From NCBI GenBank assembly GCA_026874595.1, contig CM049310.1, positions 47,873,058 to 47,937,057 of the forward strand: 64,000 bases of DNA, in the 5' to 3' direction. Shown in pieces: positions 1-10,834 of this stretch. The DNA comes from Sipunculus nudus. Taxonomy: Eukaryota > Annelida > Sipuncula > Golfingiida > Sipunculidae. The position numbers and the translations under genes were made by a program. The notes beneath the pieces are model-generated. The model saw only the letters and a list, made by a program, of their open reading frames with translations, searched no databases and was not told the DNA's origin. How positions within the stretch are numbered: position 1 is the first letter of the stretch; each line of letters starts with the position of its first letter.

Positions 1-145
1 TGAATATAGTCAAATGTTATAGCAGCCCATTTCTGCTCAGTTGCTACAAAGATCTTCTTCTCAAAAACCACTTGGTCAAATTCTTTAATCTCACACATGA
101 ATGATCCTTGGATGTTGATAATTCTAATTTGTTCAAATGGTTTTG
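1..145. repeat. Fragment of a molluscan interspersed repeat
   Basis: The stretch around 50-142 contains 'cttcttctcaaaaaccactt' followed by 'aatgatccttgg' and 'ttgttcaaatgg'. These phrases occur in this order in a dispersed repeat I know from bivalve and gastropod genomes. The copy is cut by the window edge, so its left end is not visible. No coding potential. The match is from memory, not from an alignment. Confidence 0.6.
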
Positions 146-613
146 ATTTATTATTTTCTTAGATTTTATAAAGGAAAACATATAAAAAAGATATAAAAAT
201 CTTCTTCTCCGACATTTTCTAGCCATATTGTCCAATATTTCAAAGAAATGTTCCCTAGAACAATCTCTCACATATTTGTTTGAATGGCTCCAGTTCGGTG
301 ATTTTTGGCCGAGTTACAGGAGGTTTAACTTTGTAATCTGTGCAAAAAACATGAAACTGTTAAGCTGATTGGTTTAAACTTTACAAGAATTGTTCTATGG
401 TATTGTTCTGTCAGTTTTATAAGAATATATTGGGTAAATGCAGCTTTAAAAAAAGCAGTGTAGCCAATTGAAGAAGGCTTTCAGTGTTTGAAAACAGATT
501 TGGCAGCATGGCAAGTTTCAACATGTCAAGTCAAAAGGTCAATCAGTGCACCCAGGTGCAGTCCAGACATCACCATGGCAACTGACCTAGCTCTGCCTAG
601 TGTCCAGATACAG

Positions 614-661
614 TCTAGATGTCTAGACGATGTGTCTGGACATATCGTCTAGACGTCTAGA
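614..661. repeat. 18-bp inverted repeat (hairpin), 12-nt loop
   Basis: The left arm TCTAGATGTCTAGACGAT (614-631) and right arm ATCGTCTAGACGTCTAGA (644-661) are complementary at 17 of 18 positions, with loop GTGTCTGGACAT. Each arm also holds two copies of the XbaI-like TCTAGA/TCTAGAC core. A related inverted pair, GTCCAGACAT and ATGTGTCTGGAC, lies just outside and inside it. Confidence 0.9.
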
Positions 662-765
662 ACCTGCCAACTGTGTAAGATTTTACAATAGGTCAAGTTA
701 CGCTCCGTATCTATATATTACTTTGGCAGACTGCCAACCAACCATTTCAGATTTGCAAACAGGTC

Positions 766-819
766 AAGTTTCAGCCTGAAAGAGCCAGTGGTAAGTTTCA
801 GTCTGTAAGAGCCAGTGGT
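766..819. repeat. 27-bp tandem duplication, two units
   Basis: Units 766-792 and 793-819 both read aagtttcag, then a variable base, then ctg, then a variable base, then aagagccagtggt. They differ at 2 of 27 positions. Non-coding. Confidence 0.9.
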
Positions 820-1423
820 GCGGTTACATGTGGCACATTAGGTACCCTTGACCTGGGATAAAGCTGAGCCTCCATTGCCAGGATGCATGAATATGTGTGA
901 CTCAATACCAAGGCCAAAAGAGGAACTTGTTCTTAGTTCCTTCATATGTCAGTATATAGCCGTTAGAATTAAGAGAGTCCACAGTCTCCCAAGCTTGCCC
1001 CGCCAAGCCATCGTGATGCGTTGACAGTTACCGTATACACTGTTTTGGTTCTGACTGATGAAAACAGTCATGGTCCTGTGTTTTTTTAATAGCAAGGCGT
1101 AGATTAAATAAGTTATAAGGTATTACCAGGTGTACCCTTGATCCGATATTGGGCTTGTGACATCACTTTTTTAATCCGTACGCAAAACGGCAGCCCCCCA
1201 GGAGCGGTTCGATATTGGTCAAACAAACGTATATCAAATCTCATTAGATTATCTTATAGGTCTAACACAATTGCCTATGAACTAATCCTAATATAGATTT
1301 TACATAAACTTAGCCCTATTCCTGGAGGAAAAGCTTTTTTTCTATTTATTTTTCCACAAAAACATGAGGATGTATGATTGTTCAAAACTATTGGCACATC
1401 TATGAGCACTGTCAACTCGGCAG

Positions 1424-1580
1424 TGACGTCACCAACAGGGAAAACCCCTGTTACTGAAAATTCTGGATCTCATCAAAAGCTTAGTATTTCTGACACTGTC
1501 AGCCCCGAATTTTCAGGGAAGAATAAAAACAACATGTGTTGCTAGACTTAAGTTATTTCTAAATTTTGCAGGTGACGTCA
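1424..1580. promoter_or_regulatory. Two perfect CRE palindromes 149 bp apart
   Basis: TGACGTCA occurs at 1424-1431 and 1573-1580, both in the extended form GTGACGTCAC. This is the CREB/ATF consensus site. The surrounding 1380-1640 is unique sequence with no open frame. Binding is inferred only. Confidence 0.3.
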
Positions 1581-1882
1581 CAGTTTGCACCGGCAAAACA
1601 CACCAGGGCCCAGTCTCTGTTCTGAATGAAATCCTCCATGCACGTATCATCACCGCGTGCTATTAAGTTTACCTAACCTATTTTGTTAGGGCAGGGTTTG
1701 ATAAGGGCACGGAAATACAACGGAATAATACTCCGAAGACAATCTCAAGGTGGCAACCTAACTGCGAAGTGACCACTATTTTCCAAGTACATTATGGGGG
1801 AACGCTCTTGGGATGACCGCGCCTTCATACTTAAAACAGCCACCACCAACAGTTTAAGTGAATATATTAGTTATATTATTTG

Positions 1883-1900
1883 TCACTAGATGGCAGCACC
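1883..1900 (+). promoter_or_regulatory. CTCF-like motif
   Basis: TCACTAGATGGCAGCACC matches the bilaterian CTCF core (CCASYAGRKGGCRS) closely. It is a motif match only; the site sits in non-coding sequence. Confidence 0.3.
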
Positions 1901-2872
1901 TACCACGTTTTCTTGGGAAATAAAGGACAGGGTCAGCGTCAAAACTTGCCTGTGTGACATCTGTAAAAACCTGTTGTTAAGGCCTTTTCTGAACAAAAAA
2001 AGCTAAAATCAGATATTCCCCCCCTGAGAATATGTCACCTACACAGGTTAATAAGAGCAGGAAATCTACCGCTTGTGCATCTCCTTTTCTGGTCTGAACG
2101 AATTGAAGCCAAGCATTTCAAAACAAGCCTTGTCACACCATGTCTTTGACAGATGTCACAGATTTAAACGTGAGTAACCGATATTGTTTCTCCGTTTGAG
2201 ATTATGCTTAACATTAAAAAAAAAACTCGGGGGTTCAATGGGAGCGTACGTAACGGCTAGAGCCAACCAGAGCAAGCCAAATAAACAACTTTCTATTGCA
2301 TCCTTAGAATAAATTTGACCTTGTGACCTAAAAACTTTCAGACTTTTTGACATTTTACATCAACCAGCTTGACACAGGTTTATTGCATAACTCTTACTTA
2401 TACCTGTCAGCATGTAAGCTATGAAATATCAGCTCTTTTAAAAATGTTTTTAATATATCTGTCATTCCCTGTAGTAGGCCTATTTTCATTAAGTATTCAC
2501 ATCGAAGCTCGCATTTCTAAATAATGCTCGCATAGATTACCTCCAAATTTGCAATGTTTATTCATCTTGATATATCATGTATAATGAGACTGGATGGGCC
2601 ACCTATTGTTAATTTTGAGATCTGTGATTAACACTCGAGACATTTTAAGCTCCTTAGCACAGTCGGTCAATTTTGAGTAAAAATTCAAACAAAAGCACCA
2701 ATTTATGTATAAATAATGCCCAGATTGTCTTAAATATGCCATAAGTGTTGTCCGTAGACAGCTTTTGATCCCTTTTTGAAAAAATGCCATGTATTGTTTT
2801 TTAATCAAGTATGAGCTCAGCAAACAAATGTTCAGCATTAAATTGTCAACAGAAAGTTCCGTGCGATAAACA

Positions 2873-2873
<1 letters not shown>
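1901..2873. other. Non-coding, nothing recognised
   Basis: AT-rich unique sequence. Short open frames on the minus strand (65 and 100 codons) have no recognisable domains and unexceptional composition; I treat them as chance. Confidence 0.6.

Positions 2874-2910
<37 letters not shown>
2874..2910. repeat. (TA)n microsatellite
   Basis: Uninterrupted TA dinucleotides following 'catgca'. Confidence 0.95.
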
Positions 2911-2912
<2 letters not shown>

Positions 2913-3034
2913 GATTTACGTTTATAATAAAAGAGATTTACCCACACCCCAACCCCACACACATGCACATATATAAGTATATAAGGTATCAGTTCAGGCA
3001 ATCTTCAGCAATTGAGGAATACATAAATAATAAA

Positions 3035-3037
<3 letters not shown>

Positions 3038-3075
<38 letters not shown>
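3038..3075. repeat. (TA)n microsatellite
   Basis: About 19 TA units. They create artificial Ile-Tyr frames on both strands. Confidence 0.95.
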
Positions 3076-3078
<3 letters not shown>

Positions 3079-3662
3079 TATACACTGTATATATATTCTT
3101 ACCATCCTGCACAGACTGAATATGCAAAGAAATCCTTCCAATAACATGTACACGCGTGTTAAGCCGGCCGTAATGGCAAATTTCATGGTTATTTTGAGAC
3201 TCGTACAGCAATCCGTATGTATTAGATCAGAAACCAGAGTATCAAATCTGCATTCATACTTTTTTTTGCACCGGACCACCAACTGAAGCTGTGTGGTTTC
3301 ATCAGATACATATACTCTTGTCATCCGGCAAAAATTGACCTAAATTCTGAGGTCTTCAAATGTGACAAAATGGAATGAATGTTCGGCCATAAAGTTACAG
3401 GACCTGCATGCTTGTCAGCTGTCCCATGGGTCAAGGCATGTCCTTTTGAAAGAAGCCATGTAAGGAGCATAGTAACTGTTTTGGGGACTATTCCAAGACA
3501 GCTTGACAGCATTTACTTGGGATGATGGTTGATTACATTGAGTATTTTGTGTTTTGATAGCAACTTTTAAGTATTGGCATACATGTTCTCCATTCTTTAT
3601 CGTAAATCGCCTTGAGCAGTTGTACGTTAGTGTCACTATTTAAAATGTATACACTTTTGTAA

Positions 3663-3680
3663 CTATTATTATTATTATTA

Positions 3681-3747
<67 letters not shown>

Positions 3748-3771
3748 ATTATTATTATTATTAATATTAAT
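3663..3771. repeat. (ATT)n microsatellite
   Basis: Long ATT/TTA trinucleotide array with a few interruptions (one 'atc', one 'tataa'), ending in an inverted 'taatattaataataa' segment. Confidence 0.95.
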
Positions 3772-4366
3772 AATAAATGTTCAGACTCTTCCTACCCCCC
3801 TCCATATTTGAAATTTCTTTCTTTCTTGTTATTTAATGTGCGCTTGAATAATTCAAAACGTACATGTTAAAGTTAATATAACGTAAGGTCGGATATCTGG
3901 TGGCACAATTAGTATATAACGTTCAAGATGGACTCATTTGTGAATATCTGAGATTTTAGTTCAATATAACACCAGCAGGTGACGCCATTAGTACTAAGCG
4001 CACTTGGCTTTGTGCATGTGGGGCCTACTGAACTTGTTTGCACCCCTACTTAATAAACATCAGATCGGACTCCACTGCCGATGTAGCTGTGTGCTTTATG
4101 TGTTAAATAATTGACTAACTTTTGTTCATCAGAATGTTTAATCAGGCTTTTTCTATGCTGTCATTTTTTAATCTGAGACTTTCTTAATAATATCTCTTTC
4201 TCTTGATTTCATTTAACATAGACTTCAATTTTATTCTTACTTTTAAAAAATTAAAAAAAAAAAAAAATCAGAAGCGAATACAGTCGTCACTACCATCGAT
4301 GTCCGCCCAAGTAAAACGAAATCCAAGATTTGAACATCCGAGTTCGAGTTATTGTACATCTGTAGT

Positions 4367-4386
4367 GGCCAGTAGATGTCGCCAGT
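4367..4386 (+). promoter_or_regulatory. CTCF-like motif (one mismatch)
   Basis: GGCCAGTAGATGTCGCCAGT resembles the CTCF core with T for G in the GGC triplet. Motif match only. Confidence 0.2.
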
Positions 4387-4765
4387 ATGTAAGACAAGCG
4401 CTGACACCCCGTGTTCCATGATGTTCCTCAAGGCCAATAAATGGTGGTATACCAAGAAAGGACCGATCCATATTCCTGTTTGTTTATATCATTTTTGTGT
4501 AACAATGATTTGTTTCTATGCAGCCGGAATGAAATTAACTGATATTAATTTTACATGTTTACTTTTATCAACAAGTGAGGTAAGAATCGTAGGAACTTAA
4601 TGTACCTATCCAACACAATTTCAATGCAGGTACTGTATTGAACCGTAATTCGTTCGAATCATATAGAGGTTTCTTTCTCTCTTTTTACATATACACCATG
4701 CACAGACGTGCGCGTGCACACAAACACGCAGGTGACGCAAGCATGGTCACAGATAATCCTCCCCA

Positions 4766-4794
4766 TTCTCTCTCTCTATCTCTCTCTCTCTCTC
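4766..4794. repeat. (TC)n microsatellite
   Basis: About 14 TC units with one 'tatc' interruption. Confidence 0.9.
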
Positions 4795-5212
4795 ACGCAC
4801 ACAAGTACCAGCTTGCGTAATCGGAGCAAATGCAAGCTATCATCAGAAATAAATTTAAGTAAGTTTGTTAAGAAAGATGTTCATTGGATTTCAGATGTGC
4901 GGTTTAATCAAGGAACAGGTGGCCATCTTCCGGAGGGCCCCGTCATCAGTATGTCAATTTATCTGGCCTTCACAGGTATTGATTTACCTTTTACAGCGCC
5001 AGTGAGAACAATCAATCCACGATACAGGGCTGTGATCACAGTCACCAGAACGAGACTTCAGGGACCAAGCGCGCGACTGATTCCATGTACTGGAATATAA
5101 TGGACTCAGAGCTCTGAAATGAACCAGCAGGACGTGTGCTCACAAAACGAGACTTACAGAAAAAGCTAACCAGGTCGTGGGACCAGTCTGTACTGCATTG
5201 ATCATAAAACCG

Positions 5213-5227
5213 CTACAGGGGGCGCCA
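5213..5227 (+). promoter_or_regulatory. CTCF-like motif
   Basis: CTACAGGGGGCGCCA fits the CCANNAGGGGGCGC form of the CTCF consensus with few mismatches. Motif match only. Confidence 0.3.
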
Positions 5228-5480
5228 ATTTAGACTGGTTAAGGTCAAAGCCCCCTGTTGAAACATGGTATAGTTTGACACCATTTAATGCGCCATTACA
5301 GTTTTTTTTTAAAGCAGGGAGATGGATGGTATGCACTTGAATTGCACGTCGTATACCGGCATGCATCAGTATCATGTACAGCTTCCCCTGGTTTGATTGA
5401 TGTCTCCTTTAACTTTGCATTATTCCCCCAGGTATGCCCTGAACACCGGACAACCTTTTTATCGGAAGTACTGACCCGTG

Positions 5481-5497
5481 ACACCAGGTGTCGCTAT
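5481..5497 (+). promoter_or_regulatory. CTCF-like motif (one mismatch)
   Basis: ACACCAGGTGTCGCTAT has T for G in the GGC triplet. A very similar AGGTGTCGCTGTATATAC occurs near 63437, so this could instead be part of a short repeat. Confidence 0.15.
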
Positions 5498-6132
5498 GTA
5501 CACTGAGGGTGACGATGTGAGCGTCTCAGAAACAAACTGTTTGTCCAAAAATGAACCGTCATGCAGCCTGCCAGTAAGCGCGAGGCAGATTTACCCGACT
5601 GTAAAAATTTATTACCGTGCAATTCTATTAGATTTGGTCAACACAGACCAGCACAAACGATGCAAACCAGATATCCAGTATATGTATAACTTTGAAACTG
5701 ACTGAGCATCCATGCGACCCCATATGAGCGTAATTGTAGGTCCTCATATTACCGTGACGTTTTTAAAAGGGGGTAACTTGGTACACATGATACATAAAAC
5801 AAGTGTAGACACAGAATCAATATTTCTAGGATAGTATGTGTTGGTGAATGAATAAAGGCACGAGTCAGTTCTAAAAACAAATATAAAACACTTGAGAATT
5901 TGTCATATAAACATGGGAAAATCATATGTTTTGGCATATGGAGCATAAAAGTGTGTAAAACTTCAACCCACACTATTTCTAGTGCATAAACATATGATGG
6001 TTTGAGGTACGGCTGGGGATATAGGGCGGAGAAGCATTAGTTTGTAAGGTATATAATTATAACACTGGTGAGTGATAGAACAATAATCACTACATAAGTG
6101 TGCATTAATCTTGTGTTTTACTGTCTCTGCCT

Positions 6133-6458
6133 TGGTTTATAGTCTGATATCACTCTGTGAGAGTCCCATTCAACTGTAGGCCTACACGTTGCTTTCCTGG
6201 TTTTTGGGCCTGTTCATTCCTATGGCTTTCTCGGCTCCTTGGGGAGCATACACCCACACACACACACACGTTTTCGTACACATAATAGAGTAATCCATTC
6301 TACATTTCCCCATGCATGACCAGTACCCATTCACTTCTGTGTGGAGAGGGTTATCCTTGTGGTAAAGACTTGTCAGGAGTCTTAGCCGGGCAGGTGGTCA
6401 TAACGGGATTCGAACCCACAAGTCCAGCGTACTAACCATTATATGCCACTACGATCTG
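6133..6458 (-). mobile_element. tRNA-derived SINE, family B, near full length
   Basis: Read on the minus strand it begins near 6458 with a tRNA-like head (A-box-like 'agtggcatataatggttag', B box GGGTTCGAATCCC at 6405-6417). It continues through a body containing 'gtctttaccacaaggataac' and 'gaatgggtactggtcatg', then 'gctccccaaggagcc', 'gaatgaacaggccc' and 'gatatcagac' at its 3' end. The same ordered blocks occur at 61741-62058, which defines the family within the window. A (CA)n tract at 6251-6270 lies inside this copy. Confidence 0.85.
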
Positions 6459-6947
6459 AAGGACATTTGGATACGTTTATTTAAACTTGACAAACCGTAC
6501 TGCTTCAAGCGAAATCATCGTGGTGATACAATCTATCGAGGTCACCCACCTTCTCGCCCTTATAATAAACATTGTGTTTAAACATGTTAGCCTATAACAT
6601 CAAGGTTGGAAAATTTTATCACCTATCTGCACAGCCATGGTGGTAAACCACTTGGATTGTATTAACTTCACATACCTTAATCTTATAAAAAAGAATGTTT
6701 AACTTTCGTTTTAATTGTGAAGCTTTGGAGAAATGAGGACTGTAGACTGCCAGAATACGGTTTCAGGCAAGTAGTGTGTGTGTACTTCAGACACCTCTGA
6801 AAAAGATTCTTTATATTTGTTTATACTCATACAAATTTACATAATAAACAATTGAAGATATTCAGAAAACCTCTTCATGTATGATTCTACACAATTCCGA
6901 CAGGTGTCATTATTGTAAGATTAAGTAATGCTGAGTAGGAGGGATAT
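6459..6947. other. Non-coding, nothing recognised
   Basis: AT-rich unique sequence without notable frames or repeats. Confidence 0.6.
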
Positions 6948-7180
6948 CTTAATCACCTCTCCGAGGAGGTCATGTTTTAACCCGTGTCTATAAGTTCGTT
7001 AGTGTGTTAGTCTGTTTAAACTGGATTACGCAACATTCACTGGACTGATTTTCTTTGTGATCCAGTGGGACGTGGCAAGGGGAGACTCCATTTAATTTTG
7101 GTCCACAACCAGAAAAAATGGGCGGATATCTCTAGTTTAACTCAGAGGGGGTGTGCGATCTAGGGGACACCGTTCTAGTC
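6948..7180 (+). repeat. Widespread 'CTCCGCC/GGAGG' invertebrate interspersed repeat
   Basis: Starts 'cacctctccgaggaggtcat', then 'gttttaacccgtgtctataa', 'ttacgcaac...actggactgatttt' and 'ccatttaattttggt'. This order matches a dispersed repeat I know from sea urchins, amphioxus, fish and molluscs. Another member, in the opposite orientation and covering the other end, is at 58943-59243. No coding capacity is visible. Confidence 0.75.
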
Positions 7181-8299
7181 TTCTAGAACGCAGAGAATTA
7201 AAGGAACACTTTGAAACACTGTGATATTCGCAGAACTGTCATGGCACTCAGGTCAAGGAGTACTCCCGTTTGTCGAGGTGAATGGATTTGGAGTGTGTTT
7301 ACCCCGTCTAGTATATAGACCTCATATACTTCACTCAAGGACAAAATGGCGGACTCCCTTGTCACTTGGGTATATAATGCGGCAGCGCTTCAGGTAGAAA
7401 CATGAAAGACAGGGTCTACTCCAGGAACCCATTAGTCTACAGTAAACTTAACTACAATACCAAAGTAAATAAAGGTGGCTTTGTTGTCGTCAGAATCCTC
7501 GAAGAAACAGATATAATTCCCATGCAAGTGTAAATGGCCACGTTAATCACAGGCCGTTAATAGCTCTTTATAATAACCTGGCCGTGTAAACGGAAACGGG
7601 GGATCTGACAAGTGACAAGTTAATAATTCACTGAAACATTTGATCATTATCGACCCTCAGGTACACTGTTTGCCAGTCTTAACAATAGTTTAATATTGTT
7701 ATAATATATTAATTAAACAACATCAACATCAGGTTTAAAAATTAGACCAGTGAAAAATGTAGAAATATTTAAATCTGACATATTGCAAGTAGTGATTTGC
7801 CTCCGATTCTGAAACATGAGATTCATGCAGTAGTTCAACAGTAAACAATACTTATAAATACGTAGGCATATAAAAATATATGTTTTACTTGCTTTAAATC
7901 TGAAAACGTATACTGCCTATAATAAATAAATGTATTTATAAGACTCTGGTTCCATTAATGAGTTTACTATGAAATATTTTATCTAAACCTGGTCACTTAT
8001 GCTGGAAACATTATAACTTATTTTCTAAAACCTTATACTTAATTGTAATATATTTGAAATGTGATTAAGTATATATAGAACTGTTTGTTTGTTAATATAT
8101 CATACTTCTTAATTATTCCGTCGCGATCAAAAGTCATAAGAGCTTAAAAATACTTTGTTTTACCAGATACTAATTGCATTTATTTGCTTTTATATCTGGA
8201 TTGCAAAGTACTCTCATACTGAAAATAATGTTTTAATCAATGCCACTTCAGTCCGGTTGTTTAGACTCGAGTCGTTAATCAGAGCTTTGTGACGTACAG
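7181..8299. other. Non-coding, nothing recognised
   Basis: Unique sequence, strongly AT-rich from about 7620. No coding frame, no repeat seen. Confidence 0.6.
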
Positions 8300-8840
8300 C
8301 CCTGGGTTGTGTCATAATTTATACATGCTGCTTCGCAACTAATTGCTAACGTATACCGAGCGACTGGAGGCTCTCGGTGGTTATCATTTCACTAATGAAC
8401 GCTATCGAGGGGGGCCTCGGATTTATAAAGACGATTAAGTGTTAGGTAATTAAGACTCCACCGGAACACAAGGATTAAACATCGTAATGCGATTGTTTTC
8501 GTTCAGATTTACGCCGGTGCCGCGGGCTGATTTGGAGAAGATATTCTACGGGATTGCCATCGAGTCGTCGTCCGTACACTACACGGGCCGTCATGCTGTC
8601 TGAGCTCACAGACTTGCCGGGGGTATTTTTTGCTCGTTTCAAGGACGCCGTATTCAGGTAGCTCTCATAGATCGCGGTCTGTCTGACTGGGCTCTCTCGG
8701 GATGTCCGCTCGGGGGTTTTATAATGGGCCGTGCTTTGCCTGTTCGTCGTTACATCAAATTTGAGATCAATACGCTAATGACATGGTTACTGGTTGGCTG
8801 GCGTCCTGCATTTATAAATTAACGCCCTATTATCATTATG
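8300..8840. promoter_or_regulatory. CpG-richer unique block: candidate enhancer or promoter
   Basis: The block is clearly richer in GC and CpG than its flanks and contains no repeat. It carries homeodomain/NK-type cores (GATTAAGTG near 8433, GGTAATTAAGAC near 8445, TTTATAAATTAACG near 8811). Such composition inside a desert suggests a conserved non-coding element or a small promoter. The alternative is a short exon; see 8593-8657. Confidence 0.3.
8593..8657 (+). CDS. Candidate short coding exon (unproven)
   Basis: An ATG at 8593 has a purine at -3 and opens 21 codons that read M-L-S-E-L-T-D-L-P-G-V-F-F-A-R-F-K-D-A-V (then F). The frame ends at 'TTCAG|GTAGCT' (GT at 8658), with an in-frame stop directly past the junction. 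The same frame stays open upstream to 8488. There, a pyrimidine-rich 'ttgttttcgttcag' (AG at 8505-8506) could be an acceptor, giving a 151-nt internal exon (8507-8657). G or C fills 13 of 21 third positions in AT-rich surroundings. I do not recognise the peptide. It may be chance inside a CpG-rich regulatory block. Confidence 0.2.
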
Positions 8841-9279
8841 TCATTGGTAGGATTGTCTTATACCTGATAGTCATAGTCCGTGAAAAAATAATATAAAAAT
8901 GACTTGGTAAATAAATGATGATATTAATAAATATGCTTACACTATCAAAATATGCATTCACATTAATTACAAATTGTCACACTTGAAGGTTGCTCAGAGT
9001 TATCAGTGTCATGTATATATTGGGTACGGAGATATTCTTACATAACTGAGACAAAAAGCCTTAAATCGGACAGATAAAAAATCTCAGGTATTTATTGTTC
9101 ATTTGCTATTTCAATGAAGGAACATGCAGTCAGAGAACAATATACAAACAGATTTACAATTAAGAGAACAGTGCCTAGAACCTGCCAAAGTAATTTACAG
9201 TTGCCAGGTCAGAGTTCATTATGGAATAAAGATAAGCCTTTTTTTCAACCGCCGCAACTTTTTTAAGGGTTTCAGACCG
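8841..9279. other. Non-coding, nothing recognised
   Basis: AT-rich, no repeat or frame of note. Confidence 0.55.
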
Positions 9280-9395
9280 ATTTTTGCCGCCTTGCCCCCC
9301 CCCCCCCCCAATTTCCGGACCTATATTTAGGTTTTGTCATTAAACCTCCTGGGTTGAACCCCTCTTTTCCTAAACCCTGGATCCGCCCCTGGAGT
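9280..9395 (-). mobile_element. Fragment of a non-autonomous DNA-transposon-like element
   Basis: Minus-strand reading starts at about 9393 with 'ccaggggcggatccaggg' and ends in a poly-G tract (poly-C on plus, 9296-9310). 'GTGGCGGATCCA' ends are typical of short inverted-repeat elements in invertebrates. A related end starts the element at 54125. The opposite terminus of this copy is not identified. Confidence 0.4.
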
Positions 9396-9419
9396 TTAAA
9401 TGAATGTCGAACCAGAATG

Positions 9420-9475
9420 GCATCCAGTAGAGCGCATACCTCCGCCAATGCAAACCATACCACTGGATCCGCCCC
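9420..9475 (+). repeat. End fragment of the CTCCGCC repeat
   Basis: 'gtagagcgcatacctccgcc' at 9427-9446 matches 'gagagcgcagacctccgcc' at 58954-58972. Only the end is present, abutting another 'ctggatccgcccc' (9463-9475). Confidence 0.45.
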
Positions 9476-9912
9476 ATTGTCTGAACCACATTGAAATTTG
9501 AAGGAGTCTTCCCTGGTCCATGTTTTTTTTCCTATCTAGCCTTAAACTAAAATTTAAAACTTTTATTCAATAAGTTTTGAGTGCAAATTTAAAATATCAG
9601 GTTTTAAGAGACATGAAACATGATATAGGAAAAACAAAATAACTTATTTGAGATATTGTCATGTAGATTAATATGAGTCTATTAAAGACAAGATATTGTT
9701 ACAGGGGCTTAAAATAGGGTACCTTTTAAAAATTGTTTTTTAATGATACAAAATCATGTGAAAATGCATTAAAGACGTAAAATATGTATACAACCAGAAA
9801 GATCACTGTACCTGGATTTACATAATGTACACTTTATGGACTCTTATTTGAATTTAAAGCACTTTTGAATTTAATTTAGATATAGGGGATTCAAACAATA
9901 ATGATCCCCTTA
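9476..9912. other. Non-coding, nothing recognised
   Basis: AT-rich unique sequence. Confidence 0.55.
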
Positions 9913-10213
9913 CTAAGTACAATGCACATTTGTAGAATTCCTTTCGGTTTCGGACTTCGTGACGGTGATGACATACGATTATCCACCAAACTCGTTGAAC
10001 CGCACCTGAGGCTCCTGGATGTATAACCCCTACCTTAACTAGGTCATGACACCGAAGAACCCCCGAAAGGTGGGGCAGAGTCTTCCCATTGAGCCCACAG
10101 AGCGCTCACCCTCGGGTGGGGTCCAATCATGAAAAGTCTCACCGCTGCCTGGCTGAGGTTCGAACTCACGACCTCCCAGTTTTGAGCCCTGTGGGCTACC
10201 TCTATAGACTTCA
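9913..10213 (-). mobile_element. tRNA-derived SINE, family A (copy 1)
   Basis: On the minus strand the head carries a B-box-like GAGTTCGAACCTC (10155-10167 on plus). It is followed by 'agcggtgagac', then 'gagcgctctgtgggctcaat', then 'ggttcttcggtgtcatgacc', and ends with 'agtccgaaaccgaaaggaat', 'tctacaaatgtgca' and 'ttagta'. The same ordered blocks occur at 54833-55180 (minus) and 56138-56498 (plus). The A-box region is degraded ('agaggtagcccac'). Confidence 0.85.
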
Positions 10214-10834
10214 GGAGCCGATTACTGTTTCATCCCTAAACACAGTTATTTTATAATTCTGCTGACTGACAAACAATCAAACAGGCAAAAGACACGGGTC
10301 ATATTTTTTACTCCTGTCATGTATCTAACAAGAATGCCCGACCGAGGGGGGCGGGGGCGCTAATAGACAAAAATGCACCTATTAAATGCAGGTTGTCCCA
10401 TACTTTACATTTGCTGTATTTCCTTCTTCATAAAAAATGACGTTGATATGAAATTTCAAAAAACATCTTACAAAATAAATGACCATAATGGTAAACTTAC
10501 ACGGCTTATGCCACAAATACTAAATTATTTATAAATTTGTGTGTGTTTGTAAGTCATCAGGGACTTACTTAAACCAAAATATAACATTTTGGCATACATC
10601 CTGGTAAGGCCGGAAAAGACGATGGATAAAATTCTTGGCACAATTGCTTACCAAAAGTGACATTTTCCTGTTTTGGTGTATTTGAAGATGTGACGAACGA
10701 GGACACCACTTGTCGCATTTATAAATGATGAAATATTTGGTATATATAATGAAATATTATATTTATCCCCCCCCTCCCCCCAGGAATGTGTGCTATGCAA
10801 TTACAGTGGTAAGCCATACGTGGACATGCCTGAT
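10214..10834. other. Non-coding, nothing recognised
   Basis: AT-rich apart from short G- and C-runs at 10346-10360 and 10769-10781. No frame of note. Confidence 0.55.

Larger units (their letters stand above)
146..1382. other. Unique non-coding sequence with a hairpin and a short duplication
   Basis: No open reading frame of note. The only structure I see is the hairpin at 614-661 and the 27-bp direct repeat at 766-819, both listed separately. Confidence 0.6.
3772..6132. other. Non-coding, mostly unique
   Basis: Holds three CTCF-like motifs (listed) and a TC microsatellite at 4766-4794. The longest frame (4708-5100, 130 codons, plus) runs through the TC microsatellite and shows no domain, so I do not call it a gene. 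Confidence 0.6.

Noticed and set aside
4708-5100. 130-codon plus frame
   Set aside because: Runs through a TC microsatellite. The rest has no recognisable domain and no splice or start context.
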